Of a DNA stretch of 64,000 bases, positions 1 to 11,900 are shown in pieces. The notes under the pieces were generated by a model, which saw only the letters and a program-made list of their open reading frames with translations, made no database searches and had not been told where the DNA came from. The translations under genes and the position numbers were made by a program. Positions within the stretch are counted from its first letter, which is position 1, and every line of letters begins with the position of its first letter. The stretch comes from Collybiopsis luxurians FD-317 M1 (taxonomy: Eukaryota > Basidiomycota > Agaricomycetes > Agaricales > Omphalotaceae). Where the stretch lies: NCBI GenBank assembly GCA_000827265.1, contig KN834755.1:944320-1008319 (forward strand), in the 5' to 3' direction.

Positions 1-324
1 ATGGAGCATGCCAAGGATGACACGGAGCACCCGGTCGACGGTACGTTCAAGGTTATCAACAACCACGGAACCATCCACTTTGGTGTTAGTGCCGAAGTGG
101 ATGGGGAGTATCAAATCATTTACAATTCCCCAACGGCTATACCAGGAAGTGCCAGCTTCACCCCGGTCAATGAAGTTCGTGTCTGGTTCGGGTTGCAGCA
201 GAAGACTTCCACTATGTTTTTGGACATTGCGGGGAAGTACATTGATGTAAACTTCGAGGGAACCAAAACTGCAAAGGTCTCCTATGATGGACCGAACAAT
301 AATCCGTCCTGGAAGTTGGTATGA
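1..324 (+). CDS. Unrecognised protein, C-terminal part or small complete ORF
   Basis: The frame is open from base 1, which happens to be an ATG, to a TGA, giving 107 residues. Because the window starts at the same base, the true start may lie upstream. The product is polar with alternating hydrophobic residues, for example VNEVRVWFGLQQ and IDVNFEGTKTAKVSYDG, which suggests a beta-rich fold. There is no signal peptide or membrane segment in the visible part. I do not recognise the family; secreted or lectin-like beta proteins of mushrooms have this texture, but that is only an impression. Confidence 0.5.
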   Translation: MEHAKDDTEHPVDGTFKVINNHGTIHFGVSAEVDGEYQIIYNSPTAIPGSASFTPVNEVRVWFGLQQKTSTMFLDIAGKYIDVNFEGTKTAKVSYDGPNNNPSWKLV

Positions 325-1368
325 TGAGACCCCGGAACAGTTGGATTACAGCTTCTGCAGGTTTCCTTTATGCTACTTAACCTTGTACTGCTTGTTCTGC
401 AGGAATCAATTGAGTTCATAATTTTGGAGAACTAATATTGAAATTATTTCGGGCTTGGCCGGCTTGTGCTCGCCATTTTACCGCAAGAAGCGTTTTCATT
501 CGACTATCGTTTTCCTAATATTCTATAAGTGAAGCATTGACAACTCGTCAAGAAAACCTAGGCTAATTTTTAAAAAATCCTCAGCATATATCGGCCGACT
601 CTGCGGCTGACGGTAGCCGCCAACCGAATCCATTTAATGCCCCAACTCTGCAAGAGGTGAAGCCGATTTGGATCTTTGTGACATCTGCCACGCGAATGAA
701 CATTTTCTCACGTTGCCGAAGTTGCCGTCTCTGCCATTTTCGCCCGCCGTCGTCTTGTCTGCTCAGTTGTAATCGTTGACGTATGCTCAAGTTATATGTA
801 GGTATTTATATACAAGGATGAGGATGGATTACGATCAGAAGAAATATATCTACAGGAACGATAGGTATGGTAGAATCAGAACGCTTCGTGCCTGGAGAAA
901 CAGGGTTTGTCCTCTGGCACTCCAAGAAGTCTTTGCTCCTCTTGAGTAACTGAAATTGATTGCCAGAATGCGTGAACAGTGAAAGGAGATTGATTGAGAA
1001 GCCACAAATGAAGATAGAATATATATCCAGGACATTTTCCAGAGCGTGAATGAGAGGTTCCCTCTAACCGCAAGCTGTACGTAGAAAAAGTCGTACCAAC
1101 GCGTTACCTCAATGCGTTGCCGAATCACTTGGCTACTCGGCAGTCGGCAGAACTTCCCAATTTGGGGGGTCGTAGGACCATTTCAAAGATCCAGATCGGC
1201 TTCACCTCTTGATTTATAAGCTCGCAGGTCAGATTAGATAATAATGGGTGATAAGATATTAGATAACAACTTTTCGTCACCTTCTCCCACCATTGCGACT
1301 TTGCACCTCAACTTTTACTCGTTACTGGCACCTTTTTGCGACGACAAACTGTCGGTTTCCAGCTGAAA
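325..1368. other. Intergenic stretch with an inverted-repeat element
   Basis: No coding region is supported. Small ORFs on the minus strand (850-1128) have no recognisable content. The stretch holds a pair of 28-bp inverted repeats and, at its end, the short 5' region of the ABC transporter gene. Confidence 0.6.
651..1211. repeat. MITE-like element with 28-bp terminal inverted repeats
   Basis: Bases 651-678 reappear as their reverse complement at 1184-1211 with a single mismatch (T in the left arm pairs against the position read as C from the right arm). The arms enclose about 505 bp with no coding capacity. Size and arm length fit a miniature inverted-repeat transposable element. I see no clear target-site duplication directly outside the arms, so the ends could be longer or the element old. 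Confidence 0.6.
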
Positions 1369-3814
1369 ATGGGCGTTCTCGCTCAGCAGATTCTCCGACA
1401 AGCTGCTCGAAGCAGATTGAGCTGCCAGCTTCGTCCTTCTCAAGCTTTGCGAGCAAGCGGGTTGCTCCGAGCGCTGGAGGACGCGCCAGTACGACGACTT
1501 GGGCTGCAGCAGAATAGATTCTACCAGAATCTAGCATCTCAGTCAAAACCTGACAAGTCTTCGCAGCCTCCACAACCCGCTCCCGGTAGTTTGAATCCTT
1601 TAGAGCCAGCTCAGGTTACGGCCGCGGAAGAGCGTAAAAGTAATTGGAAGATCATCAAAAATCTCATGGTTAATGTTTGGCCTAAGAACGATTGGAAAAC
1701 CCGTGGCACAGTCATCCTCGGGTTTGCTTTTCTTGTATCTGGAAAGGTGAGTACGGCACAGCTGCTGGGCATCAGGAACTATGCTCACGCCGTATAGGTC
1801 CTCAATGTTCAAGTCCCCCTACTTTTCAAGCAAATTATAGATGCTCTCAATATCCCGCTAGATCCTTCATCGAGTGCTACCGTTTGGACAATTGCTGGAG
1901 CCACAATCTTGGGATGTTCGTGATCGAATTTCCTGTGTCGTGCTTATTTTTCATAATCCGCGCCTTTTGTAGATGGCGCAGCACGGATTGGAGCATCGGT
2001 GTTCAGTGAACTACTGAATGCAGTCTTTGCCAACATCGGCCAGCGTGCGATACGCAAAGTCGCTCGAGAGACTTTTGAGCAACTCTTGAATATGGACATG
2101 AAGTTTCATCTGGCGCGACAAACTGGGGGACTGACGCGTGCTATTGATCGTGGTACCAAGTGAGTAAACAACTCTTCCAATTTGATCGTTTTGCTCATCC
2201 CGTGAAACTTTTGCCAGAGGTATCACCTTTCTTCTTCAAGCCATACTCTTTCGAATTGTGCCGACCGCCTTGGAGATATCCATGGTATGCGGTATCTTGA
2301 CGTATAAGTTTGGTTGGGATTTTGCTGTAATTACTGCGGGTACCCTCGCTGCCTACGCATGGTTTACCATCCGCACAACTTCCTGGAGAACAAAATTCCG
2401 CCGCGACGCGAATAAAGCCGATCAACGTGCAGCGAGTTCCTCCGTGGACTCTTTAATCAACTTCGAGGCAGTCAAGGTTGGGAGACCAGTTTTGGGTTTT
2501 TGAACCAGACATGTCTCATGCGCTCTAGTTCATAGCATTTCAACAACGAAAAGTTTGAAGTAGCTGCATACGATAAACATTTGGCCGAATACGAAAAGTC
2601 CTCGGTGAAAATTACGACGTCGCTGGCGTTTTTGAACTCTGGGCAGAACGTTATCTTCTCCAGCGCTTTAACGATGACGATGTTGATGGCCGCACAAGGA
2701 GTTGTTAACGGTGCGTCTCCCAGCATCTTTTGGTCTATGTCCTGCTTATTCGGTTCCAGGTACCATGACTGTCGGAGACCTAGTCATGATTAACCAGTTG
2801 ATTTTTCAGCTCTCCCTTCCTCTCAACTTTTTAGGAACCATCTACCGCGAACTGCAACAAAATCTTCTCGACATGGAAGTCTTGTTCAATCTACGCGAGG
2901 AGAACCCTCCCATCGAAGACGCTCCAGGTGCCAAACCTCTCAATCTCCCCGTTGACGCTGGGAAGTCTATCCGCTTCGAAAACGTCAACTTTGCCTATCA
3001 TCCGAGCCGACCCATCTTCTCTGACCTTTCGTTCACGATTCCCGCCGGTAAACGCACAGCTTTCGTCGGTCCCTCTGGGTGCGGCAAATCCACCATCCTC
3101 CGTCTCCTCTTCCGCTTCTACGACCCTTCCTCGGGCCGTATACTCATAGGCGATCAAGACATCTCCCAAGTCCAGCTCGCCAGCCTCCGCAAATCCATAG
3201 GTGTTGTTCCGCAGGACACGCCTCTGTTCCACGCGGATGTGATGCACAATGTACGGTATGGGAATCTGGATAGGGACGAGTTTGATGCGATTGATGCGGC
3301 GAAAAAGGCGAATGTGCACGAGGCGATTATGAGGTTGCCCGAGAGGTACAAGACGCAGGTTGGGGAGAGGGGGCTGATGATTAGTGGTGGGGAGAAGCAG
3401 AGGTTGGCGGTGGCGAGGGTGCTTTTGAAGGATCCGCCGATTTTGTTTTTCGATGAAGCGGTATGTTCTTGTTATGTTTTCGGTTTGGATTGATATCGTT
3501 TGCTCATTTTGTCGGTTCTCTTTCTCTCTTAGACTTCCGCATTGGACGCACACACCGAAGCTGAGCTAATGAAAAACATCCACAGTGCACTCCTGCATAA
3601 ATCCCGCACGAGCATCTTTATCGCGCATCGTCTCCGCACTGTCGTCGAAGCTGATCTCATCATTGTACTCCAAGACGGATGTGTGGCTGAACAGGGGACG
3701 CATGAGGAGCTGTTGAGGATGGGCGGGTTGTATTATAAGATGTGGCAGGAGCAGCAGGCATTGGCGGCGGCGGAGTTTGTGGAGGAGATTGAGAAGGATG
3801 AGACGATAAATTGA
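1369..3814 (+). CDS. ATM1: Mitochondrial ABC transporter of the ATM1/ABCB7 family
   Basis: This half-size ABC exporter of the mitochondrial inner membrane exports a glutathione-linked sulfur or Fe/S intermediate needed for cytosolic iron-sulfur proteins. Seven exons (1369-1746, 1798-1915, 1973-2159, 2218-2476, 2536-2710, 2760-3460, 3533-3814) join in frame to 699 residues, the usual length. The N-terminus is Arg/Gln/Ser-rich and lacks acidic residues at first, as a mitochondrial presequence should. The membrane domain keeps the ATM1 blocks [20 protein letters not shown] and [14 protein letters not shown]. The ATPase domain has Walker [10 protein letters not shown] (about residue 476), Q-loop VPQDT, signature ISGGEKQR (about 580), Walker B ILFFDEA (about 600) and H-loop IAHR (about 636). 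The last intron falls between Walker B and the D-loop SALD. The start is the first ATG of the presequence frame. Confidence 0.95.
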
Positions 3815-4147
3815 GTTGAGATTGGGAATATTTGGGAAGGGAAAGTTGAGTGGGTTGTGGAGAAGGAGGAGTTTGACCGACTGAAGTAGCATCACTCATT
3901 GAATATACTTTTAGCTTTAGGACAGTTACTTGTTACTTATGTATAATAGACACCTCACACGATTTTGTTCAGAGGCACCGTGCACAGACGCTGCCCCAGA
4001 GTGCTTCGGACGTCGGGACTCGCTGATGGTAAGCAAAGGTCTCCCTCGTAGGCTGAAGCACTCCTGTAACTACTTTGACTACCGCTTACCCGATTGTCAC
4101 TTTGTCACGAAGTTATCATTGATTCTTCACCCCCATCTCGACTTCTA
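3815..4147. other. Intergenic, nothing recognised
   Basis: This is the 3' flank of ATM1. I see no coding, RNA or repeat signal in it. Confidence 0.5.
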
Positions 4148-4800
4148 ATGAGACTTCAAAGTCGCTCCGCACCTCTTTCTACTCTCCACGATTCGGCTCG
4201 GAGAAGAGTCTAAAAGACGATGCTTATCATAAAACCCGCAGATCTGGCTAAAATTTCGTCTGTCGAACTTCGGTTTTTACGCTATACTATCCAGTTCGAT
4301 GTACCAGGTCGATAACAACAACTTTAAGATCCTCAAAGGATTCTCTTATTGGATTGATGTCTCTGTGATTGTTGTAAATATGGATTCCGCTCGTACAAGG
4401 CTCCCCGTTTCTCGAGTTTTGCGCTACAGCCTCGGGATTCGGGAAACTGCTCTTAGATCCTGATGGAACATTCATTCCTCACGGTAATTCCCCAGTGATA
4501 GAGGTCTTCACCTTATTCCAAAAGCCAGCCTCAGTGCATTCAATGTCATAGTACGCGAACTTGCCACTTTGGGAATAATCCACTTGAATTTGGTACGTGA
4601 GACAGTAGGCTCGCTGCGACGCTGACCGTACCACAGGATATGTAAGTTCTGTTGTTGTTTGAAATTTTTGTAGCCCAGACGTGTTAGGATCTCTAAAGAG
4701 TTCCCCCGAGAATGAGGTGTCGGAAGAACTAGAACTTTACCATGTTTTTCTGCGGAACTCATTCCAAGACCGAACTGGGAAGGAAATATAGAGCAATCTA
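4148..4800 (+). pseudogene. Decayed APH-like kinase, relic of the 21-25 kb family
   Basis: From the ATG at 4148 the sequence follows the kinase genes at 21.1-24.9 kb in order but with many indels and stops. Recognisable blocks are the N-terminal Arg/Ser motif, the SYWIDVSVIVVNMDSARTRL-like segment (about 4350-4410), FNAIVRELATLG (about 4540-4570), the region of the catalytic loop where HND has become HLN, and ELYHVFLRNSF followed by RTGKEI (about 4730-4790). The frame changes between blocks and the C-terminal exon is not found. It lies 17 kb from the intact copies, on the same strand. This is a relic, not a gene. Confidence 0.75.
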
Positions 4801-5106
4801 AACCTGAAGCTATTTAAATTTCTGCTATGGCTGTTGGTTAAAAAAGCACTGGGATGTGTAATATTTATGGCATTTGTGATTTAAGCTGACCTCAAGTTCC
4901 GACTTGACTACTTACATTGGGATGTTCTTGGCTTCATGTTAATTGTATGTCGAGCTCAATTCACAATTTGTCAATCATTGTCTTACCCTTAGGTACTGTA
5001 CATACATAGTGGTAGAGCGTTAATGTTAAACATGAAATGCATATACTTTGTCAATACAGGCACTGCAAAATATTTATCAATGGATCATTGGATTGGGTGA
5101 AGACAT
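4801..5106. other. Intergenic, nothing recognised
   Basis: AT-rich spacer between the kinase relic and the 3' end of the membrane-protein gene. No signal was recognised. Confidence 0.5.
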
Positions 5107-6345
5107 TTAGATAGATGCATCCGGCTTGAATTTATCCACATCATCTCTGTGTGACACTGAACTCATCTCAATGACTATTGCATTCATCATGGAAGAGGGG
5201 TGATCTCTGCCATCTGGGGCAAGAGCACTGTTTGCAGCCAAAGGAAGAGTATTCTGCTCTGTGGGAATAATATGGGCATCCATTGTATCTGCTGGGTCCC
5301 GGAGTTGACCGAGGACTGTTTGCCGGTAGACATAGCAAGCCATAACATTGGTAAGCATCATGTTCGGAATAGTGAGAACAAGTTGATAGACGGGATTGAC
5401 TGGAGCATAGGCCATCGCAATTGTTGCAAGGTTAGACAAAACTGTAACACTAAGCAAATCTGAGTTAAAATCAAAAATACTAGTGAGCTGAAAAAGTCAC
5501 TCACAGATAATATTTTTGGCCATTACGAAGCATTCCCTTCGAGAACGCTGGCAGATTAGTTCCCAGTATACGTTCCCGCAGGGAATAATGCTTAGCAAAT
5601 CCATAGGACATAAGTTTGTATGAAATGGCTAGGAAAATCAATGTGTCATGGACTGTGGCAACAATGATTGATGATGTTGCAAAGCTTTTGTACGAGATAA
5701 CAACACAATAAGGTGTGTTGCCAATATTGACTGAACTTGTGGCAAAAGGAACGGTGATACTGGAAGCAAGCACGGATACCCACAAGAAGGCAAAGAAAGC
5801 CACCATATACTTCTGAGCTATAAAGGTGGCACGTGCTCGAAGGAAGAAGAGAAAGCAGGAACCAGCAGTGCCAATGGGAAAGAAGCAGTCTAGAATGATG
5901 TCTGCAAGCTTGCAATTACTGACTGGATATGCTAGAGATTCATTTTTAAGAGATGAAAGAATAGACAGAGCCTGAATTTTCTCACTTGTGTAGACCGTTC
6001 GCCCAATGACATAAGTCATTGCACCAATCCTGTATAATTCATGCAACTTTGTCATCCTAAGTATAGTTTTGAAGCATACCTGGATATCACATAAGCAGCA
6101 AGGGCATATCTGTTTTTGGCAAGATGGAACATGTACCAGTCGGCGGTGATATTGGAGAGAACATCCCACACAAAAATCTGGATTTCAACATTTGAGTGTA
6201 TAGTTGTAAGGTGGGGTCTAAACAAGCTCACCCCCGATACTCCGGCCAATATGTAGGTCACAATCTGGGACTGAGATGCAATAGTAGGGGGAAGGAATTC
6301 AAATGGAATTGTAGGGCTAATGGGAAAGGATGTCGCGTTTTCCAT
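5107..6345 (-). CDS. Multi-pass membrane protein of a basidiomycete-expanded family
   Basis: Four exons (6345-6232, 6177-6080, 6029-5505, 5449-5107) join to 359 residues. The order of features is an extracellular-type N-terminus, then about seven hydrophobic segments, a conserved FVWDVLSNITADWYM block before the second segment, a Cys-containing loop (SNCKLADIILDCF), and a hydrophilic C-tail of about 60 residues. The VTVLSNL and YRQTVLGQLRDP blocks near the end resemble the many uncharacterised membrane proteins of mushroom genomes. No ligand or function is known to me. It is a different family from the DUF6533-type proteins at 43-51 kb. The exon 3 to exon 4 joint uses a TTAG acceptor, chosen because it is the one that keeps the frame and the KYYLVTVLSN block. 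Confidence 0.75.
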
Positions 6346-8986
6346 GTTCCTGAGAGTTGAGCCATTAAAGATTGACTTAGCTTATATCCTGTAGCTACTT
6401 CGGATCGATATCAGCAAGATGGGTATTTTAATGTTCAAGAGTTTCACAATCTTCACATTGCAAAACTTACTCTTTGCGCAATTCGCACACCAACATCACA
6501 CTTTTGATACTTCATTTCCATCCAAGCTCAATTGTTGATTGATAGTAGAGATCTGATTGCAGTGGTCTAGAGGAAGGTCGATCCGAACAGAGTTCATCAG
6601 TATCTCAATTTGGACTAGTTGCAAGCCGCGGAGCAAAACCTGGAACAGAGACCATGGCTAGCGAAATGCAACTTGCAGACTGGATTGATCAATGATATCT
6701 GTGGCCCTGCGCTCTAGGCGTCACCTGTTTTTGTCCAGCATCCAGTGTTGGCCCTCGAAGCTGTTCATCAAAAGAATCTGTATCTAATTTGTCAAATCCT
6801 GACTGATTGTTGAGTCCGTCTCAATCCGAATAGAGGGCACTACGGAGATTCTGTGCCAACACTCGAGCCTTCTTTCATGTCAACCATAGACCATAATGAG
6901 TAACCTTGCTTACATTTGGGACCAACATGATCTGTTCTGTCAGTGTGTAACTGCCACAGTAGCACTGATATGTACATGCCTGGGTTCACATGACCCCAGC
7001 TGTCTTTATTCCACCCCCCTATGTTGATTGTCCAATGTATTGACTTATATTGATGTTTTGATGGATATTCAGCTCACTATAGCCGCAATCCGACCATCGC
7101 TGCTCTAATCTCTCTAAACTCTGGCTATCTCGGCTATTTCCAGTACACAGTAGGCGCTACACAGTGTGTTGTGTATGAGAAGTGGTTAGAAAGTTAGAGC
7201 CTTTGTCACATAGGAGGAAGAAATAAAATCTGGGGATAGACCGAAAATCCAGTAAAAATGCACCCAAGCTATGCACAAAATGGATGTTACTTGTACTACT
7301 ACACATCGAAAAATAAGATAATCACCGACCATTGACAGAGAGGCTATGAGTGGTCAGTATCCTTCAATTCAGTGTTTAGGAGTTCTGGCTAGTAGGCTGT
7401 AGTTTACTCAGGAAGCAGTCTCCGTTTGAGCACTATTCCTGAAGAGGGCAGGTTAATATAGAATCAAAGTCATGAATGATGTGGTGCGTGTCTAAAGATC
7501 TCTATCTTAATCAACATTTGGTACATCAAAATAGGAAAGACTCATATCATCGGCGGAGTCGGAACAGATATTGGTGAGCAGCTGATTCTCCTAGCCTCAA
7601 TGATATAGAATAGCGCTGATATGTTAACTAAATTAATGCTTTTCAGTTCCCCCCTCCGCCGGTCGGAGTTTTTCCCGACTTTAGACCAGCGTGATGCTGC
7701 AAGCACGGATTAGGTTCAGCTCTACAGACCACAAGACCTGAATTGGCAAGTATGGAAAGGATGATAGATTCACGTCTGCCTAATGGCAGACTACATGTAC
7801 GGGTTTCACCCTTACGCCGCCATTCCAAGACACTAGCGCTATATCTGAGCCGCAAAGATCTTCTTTGGTACAGGTTTGCATAGCATATAGTCTCATCTTT
7901 CTTCTCCTGTTTGACTACTTATGGTGCTCAGCTCCTTTCCATATTTAGTACTTAAAGCGTTGTATGTTTGTAGTCCTCGTCAGGTGGGCCTTGTGAAGAT
8001 GCAAGGAATTCGGAGGGTGAAATTTCCTGGGAAGGGAATAGGATGTATATATCAGTATAGGTATTAAACAAAGGAAGCACATCGCAAATTGTTCAACTGG
8101 AGCAGCCAACCAACCACTGGCGACGTGTCTTGTTATATCAAGTCATTTGAAATCAGTTCGGCAAACTAATTGATAAAGCTAGTGGCATTAATTATGGACT
8201 CATGGTCCTAATGGGTTGATGTATAAATTGTCAAATGTGCCACAATAATGGTTAACAACCGTACCACAGGGTCTTGTGTTGAATTACTCGATACAAATAA
8301 ATCCACTTGAAGTGGTGCAATGAACCACATATTTCCACGGTACCGAATTACCAGTGGGAAATGGAGTGATCGACACCTAAACCTATCATGGCCGCTTGTT
8401 AAGTTAAAATCTAATCAACATATCTCTCCTCTCATCTTGACCTCGTAGTCCATCATAATCGGTCAGTAGTTTGTCCTCATCCTCACATCTAAATTGCTTG
8501 TTTGTGTGATATATTGTGATAGGAAATTCGTCCTATAAGCCAAGAAAATTCTACCCACTAGGACCCTAATGTTACATTGGAAAGGCAAGATTGCTTGCAG
8601 TCCGACACTTTCAGCCTCTCCCTGCTAGCCCTAGTAGAATGGCTTACTACAACTTAATGTGGCGCATTCTGTTCCTCAGGCTTTGCCTGTGTACCCGCCC
8701 ACTAGCAACGCACCCTTTGTATAGTGCAGAGTAGCATAATACAGGATTAGAGTCTTACTTTTCCTAGAGCAAAGATTGCACAGACATCACTGTCGGTCAA
8801 AAGGGTGGATGGAAAGAAATTAATAGACGAGGGCAAGATGTGGAACGGCCATACAATGAAAGTTACCACAACTATTCAATTTACCAGTGATGTGCTTCAG
8901 CCTTCAGGATATCAATTGAATGGAATAGCATGATTTAATTGAGAGGAAAAATTGTACATAAGTATACTACCAACCTAGAAAGTGAA
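6346..8986. other. Long AT-rich intergenic stretch with one structured GC-rich island
   Basis: No spliced gene could be assembled in these 2.6 kb. The only non-random piece is the hairpin-dense island near 7640-7870, listed separately. The rest is AT-rich with short, broken ORFs. Confidence 0.5.
7640..7870 (-). ncRNA. Candidate structured RNA or organelle-derived insert
   Basis: Within 180 bp there are four perfect stem-loops: a 7-bp stem with a 4-nt loop (7774-7791), a 5-bp stem around GAAAAACT (7662-7679 on the minus reading), a 4-bp stem around a 5-nt loop (7687-7699), and GGGT-GAA-ACCC (7801-7811). A second pairing CTCCG/CGGAG (7654-7668) competes with one of them, as in a pseudoknot. 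The island is markedly more GC-rich than its surroundings. A 70-residue minus-strand frame is also open through it, but stem-loop density argues for RNA. I could not match it to a known class; a group I intron or mitochondrial rRNA piece is possible. Strand is a guess. Confidence 0.35.
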
Positions 8987-11900
8987 CTAACTCCAAGAAA
9001 ATAGTTTCTTACCATGTTTCTTGACCAATCTGAACATGCGCATCACTGTGGTCTGGGAAAATGCTTCTATCTCTGAGTATCTGACAGCCAAGTTTTGTAT
9101 TCTGGCAAGGGTGTCAGGATGCCGCTCTCCCAGAATTTCCTTGGACTTCTTTACCAATGGTTCTTCAATCTGCAGAGCTTCAATGTATCTTCCCACTTCA
9201 GAGTATCTCATTGCCAAGTTCTGCATTCTGGAGAGAGTATCAGGATGATGATCTCCTAGAATTTGCTTAGACATTTCTATCAATGGCTCAGCAATCTGGA
9301 GAGCTTTATTATATTTTCCCACCTCAGAGTATCTGATTGATAAATTCTGCATTCCAGAGAGGGTATCAGGATGCTGCTCTCCCAGGATTTGCTTCAACTT
9401 ATCTACCACTGACTCCGCAATTTGCAGAGCTTCATTATATCTCCCCATTTCAGAATAACTGTTCGCCAAATTCTGCATTCCATAAAGTGTGTAGGGATGC
9501 TGGTCTCCCAAAACCTGCTTAGATCTCTCTACCAATGGCTCTACAATTTGCAGAGCTTCATTATACCTTCCTACCTCAGAGTATCTCATTGCTAAGCTCT
9601 GCATTCCATAGAGAGTATCTGGGTGCTGCTCTCCCAGAGTTTGTTTAAACATTTCCACTAGTGGCTCTGTTATTTGCAGGGCTTGTTGATATCTTCCTAA
9701 CTTAGAGTATATAATTGCCAAGTTCTGCATTCTGACAAGAGTTTTTGGATGCTGCTCTCCTAGAATTTGCTTGGATGTTTCTACCAATAGCTCTGTAATC
9801 TGCAGGGCATCATTATATCTTCCCATCTCAGAGTATCTTATTGACAGGTTCTGCAGTCTGGAAAGAGTATCAGGGTGCCATTCTCCAAAAACTTGCATTG
9901 ACCTCTGGACCAGAGGTTCCTCAATCTGTAGAGCTTCATTATATCTTCCAACTTCAGAGTATATAATTGCCAGATTCTGCAATCTGGAGAGAGTCTTTGG
10001 ATGCTGCTCCCCCAGGATTTGCTTGGACATTTCTACCAATGGTTCTGCAATCTGCAGAGCATCATTATATCTTCCCACCTGGGAGTATCTAATTGCCAAG
10101 CTTCGCATTCTAGAAAGAGTATCAGGATGCAATTCTCCCTCAACTTGCTTGGACCTTTCCAGCAGTGGTTCCTCAATCTGCAAGGCTTCATTATACCTCC
10201 CCATTGCAGAGTATCTGATTGCCAAGTTCTGCATCCTAGTAAGAATCTTTGGATGCTGCTGTCCCAGAATTTGTTTAGACTTATCAACCAGTGACTCTGC
10301 CAGCTGCAGTGCTTCTTTATGCCTTCCTAACTCTCCAAGTGACTCAATAATATTGTCCAGTTGATCCAGAGTTTCCGGATGCCATCTCCCAAATCTCTTC
10401 TGATGGTCAAGCCACAAAGCTTCCCATGTTTGATGTGCCCTTTCATAAAAGCCACAAGCGAACCATAATTCTCCCATTGCCTTGTTTGTGTGAACATCAG
10501 CTGTGAGTGCAAATTGCATGCAATGACTGACTACCGATCTTAAAAATGTAATATCAGCATCTGCTACGGAAATTGCTATGATACTTTGAGCCCCAATCTG
10601 AAGATTTCTTTTAGCAATCCCATTAACACTATTACCAATCCATTGATGAACCAATGGATGTAAAGTATATGTGCCCTCCTTCTCTATAGTGATGAGAGAA
10701 TATGAACTTATTGTTTGAATGATCTCATCCCAAGACAAATCATCCCACTCTAACCTTTGTGAAGTTAAAGTTGCTAGAAATGGATATGCTGCAAGTGTGT
10801 GTCCATCTTCACTTTGAAAATTTTCTAATGCCCTCTGGAACAGTTTTTGAGTAATACCTTCATAGTGAAAGCATGAACATAGTCTCAGAAAAGTTTTGCA
10901 TTTTTCACCCAGCTTCTTCCAGCTAAGATCCCATGTTGCATAAATAGATAATGGGTACTTGTCAATATTCTGTGGTAGAGTGTGATTCATCAATGCCAAT
11001 TGATGCCTTTCCAATCTCTCCAAATATGTATTGAGACAATTGTGTTGTGAAATGTATGAACCAGCATGTACAAGAGCTAAAGCAAAGTAATGTAACTTTG
11101 CCGCAATATGCAAGGCCATTGATGCCTCCTCCAAAGTGGGCTGATGGTCTTTTATAGCATGCTTCAAAAGCAATTGCATCCCATCATCCTGTGTCATGTC
11201 CTTCAACTCTTTAGACTTGACACTCAATTGTTTTAGAGTGCTATTTCTGGAGGTAATAATCACATTCCCATGACTAGATTGAGGTAGAAATTGACCCAGA
11301 TCAATTTTGGGGTCATCTGCATTATCATACAGGATGATCCATTCTTCTTTATGCCCAGCTTCCCAACTGCTGGACTTACTGAGACCATTCTTTATGGCAA
11401 TATCATAAAAGCTTGCCTTGATAGATTCTTCTGAATTTGCTACTATCAAATAACATTTGGCAAACCTGTGAAAAAGGTGAATTCTTTATAAAATTAATAA
11501 GCAATATTATTGCTTAGAATAATATTACCTTGCTCTGGATGTGCATATAAATTTTAAAGCTGTCTGAGTTTTTCCTGCTCCACCCATTCCATAAAGAACA
11601 AATATCTTTCTTTCAGTTGATAAAGACTCCGAGCTAAAATAGTCTGCAAGCTCCAACAGTACATCCTGTCTTCCTGTAAAGAATGGAGATACCGGACCAA
11701 TATCAGTCATGTTTGAGATGTATCCTTCAAATTCCAATTTATTCAGTATATGCTTCAAGTAGAAAATTAAAATATAGAATACCAGCAGGAGCAGTTGCGC
11801 TAGCTTCTCTTTGAGGTCTCTTTGCTTCATACACAGTGGTCTGATGTACCTGAAATATTGGCGAGCCACTTATAGTGAAGTTTGATGCTCCAGAAAACAT

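Noticed and set aside
2891..3553. 220-codon minus-strand ORF
   Set aside because: It is the antisense of the ATM1 ATPase exon, whose motifs are certain. It crosses an intron and has no family features.
9771..10364. 197-codon plus-strand ORF and related ones at 9021-10294
   Set aside because: Antisense shadows of the repeated TPR exon; the repeated look comes from the TPR DNA.
9021..10370. Possible CRISPR-like or satellite array with 126-bp period
   Set aside because: The period is three times 42 and keeps an open frame of TPR residues on the minus strand, so it is a coding repeat.
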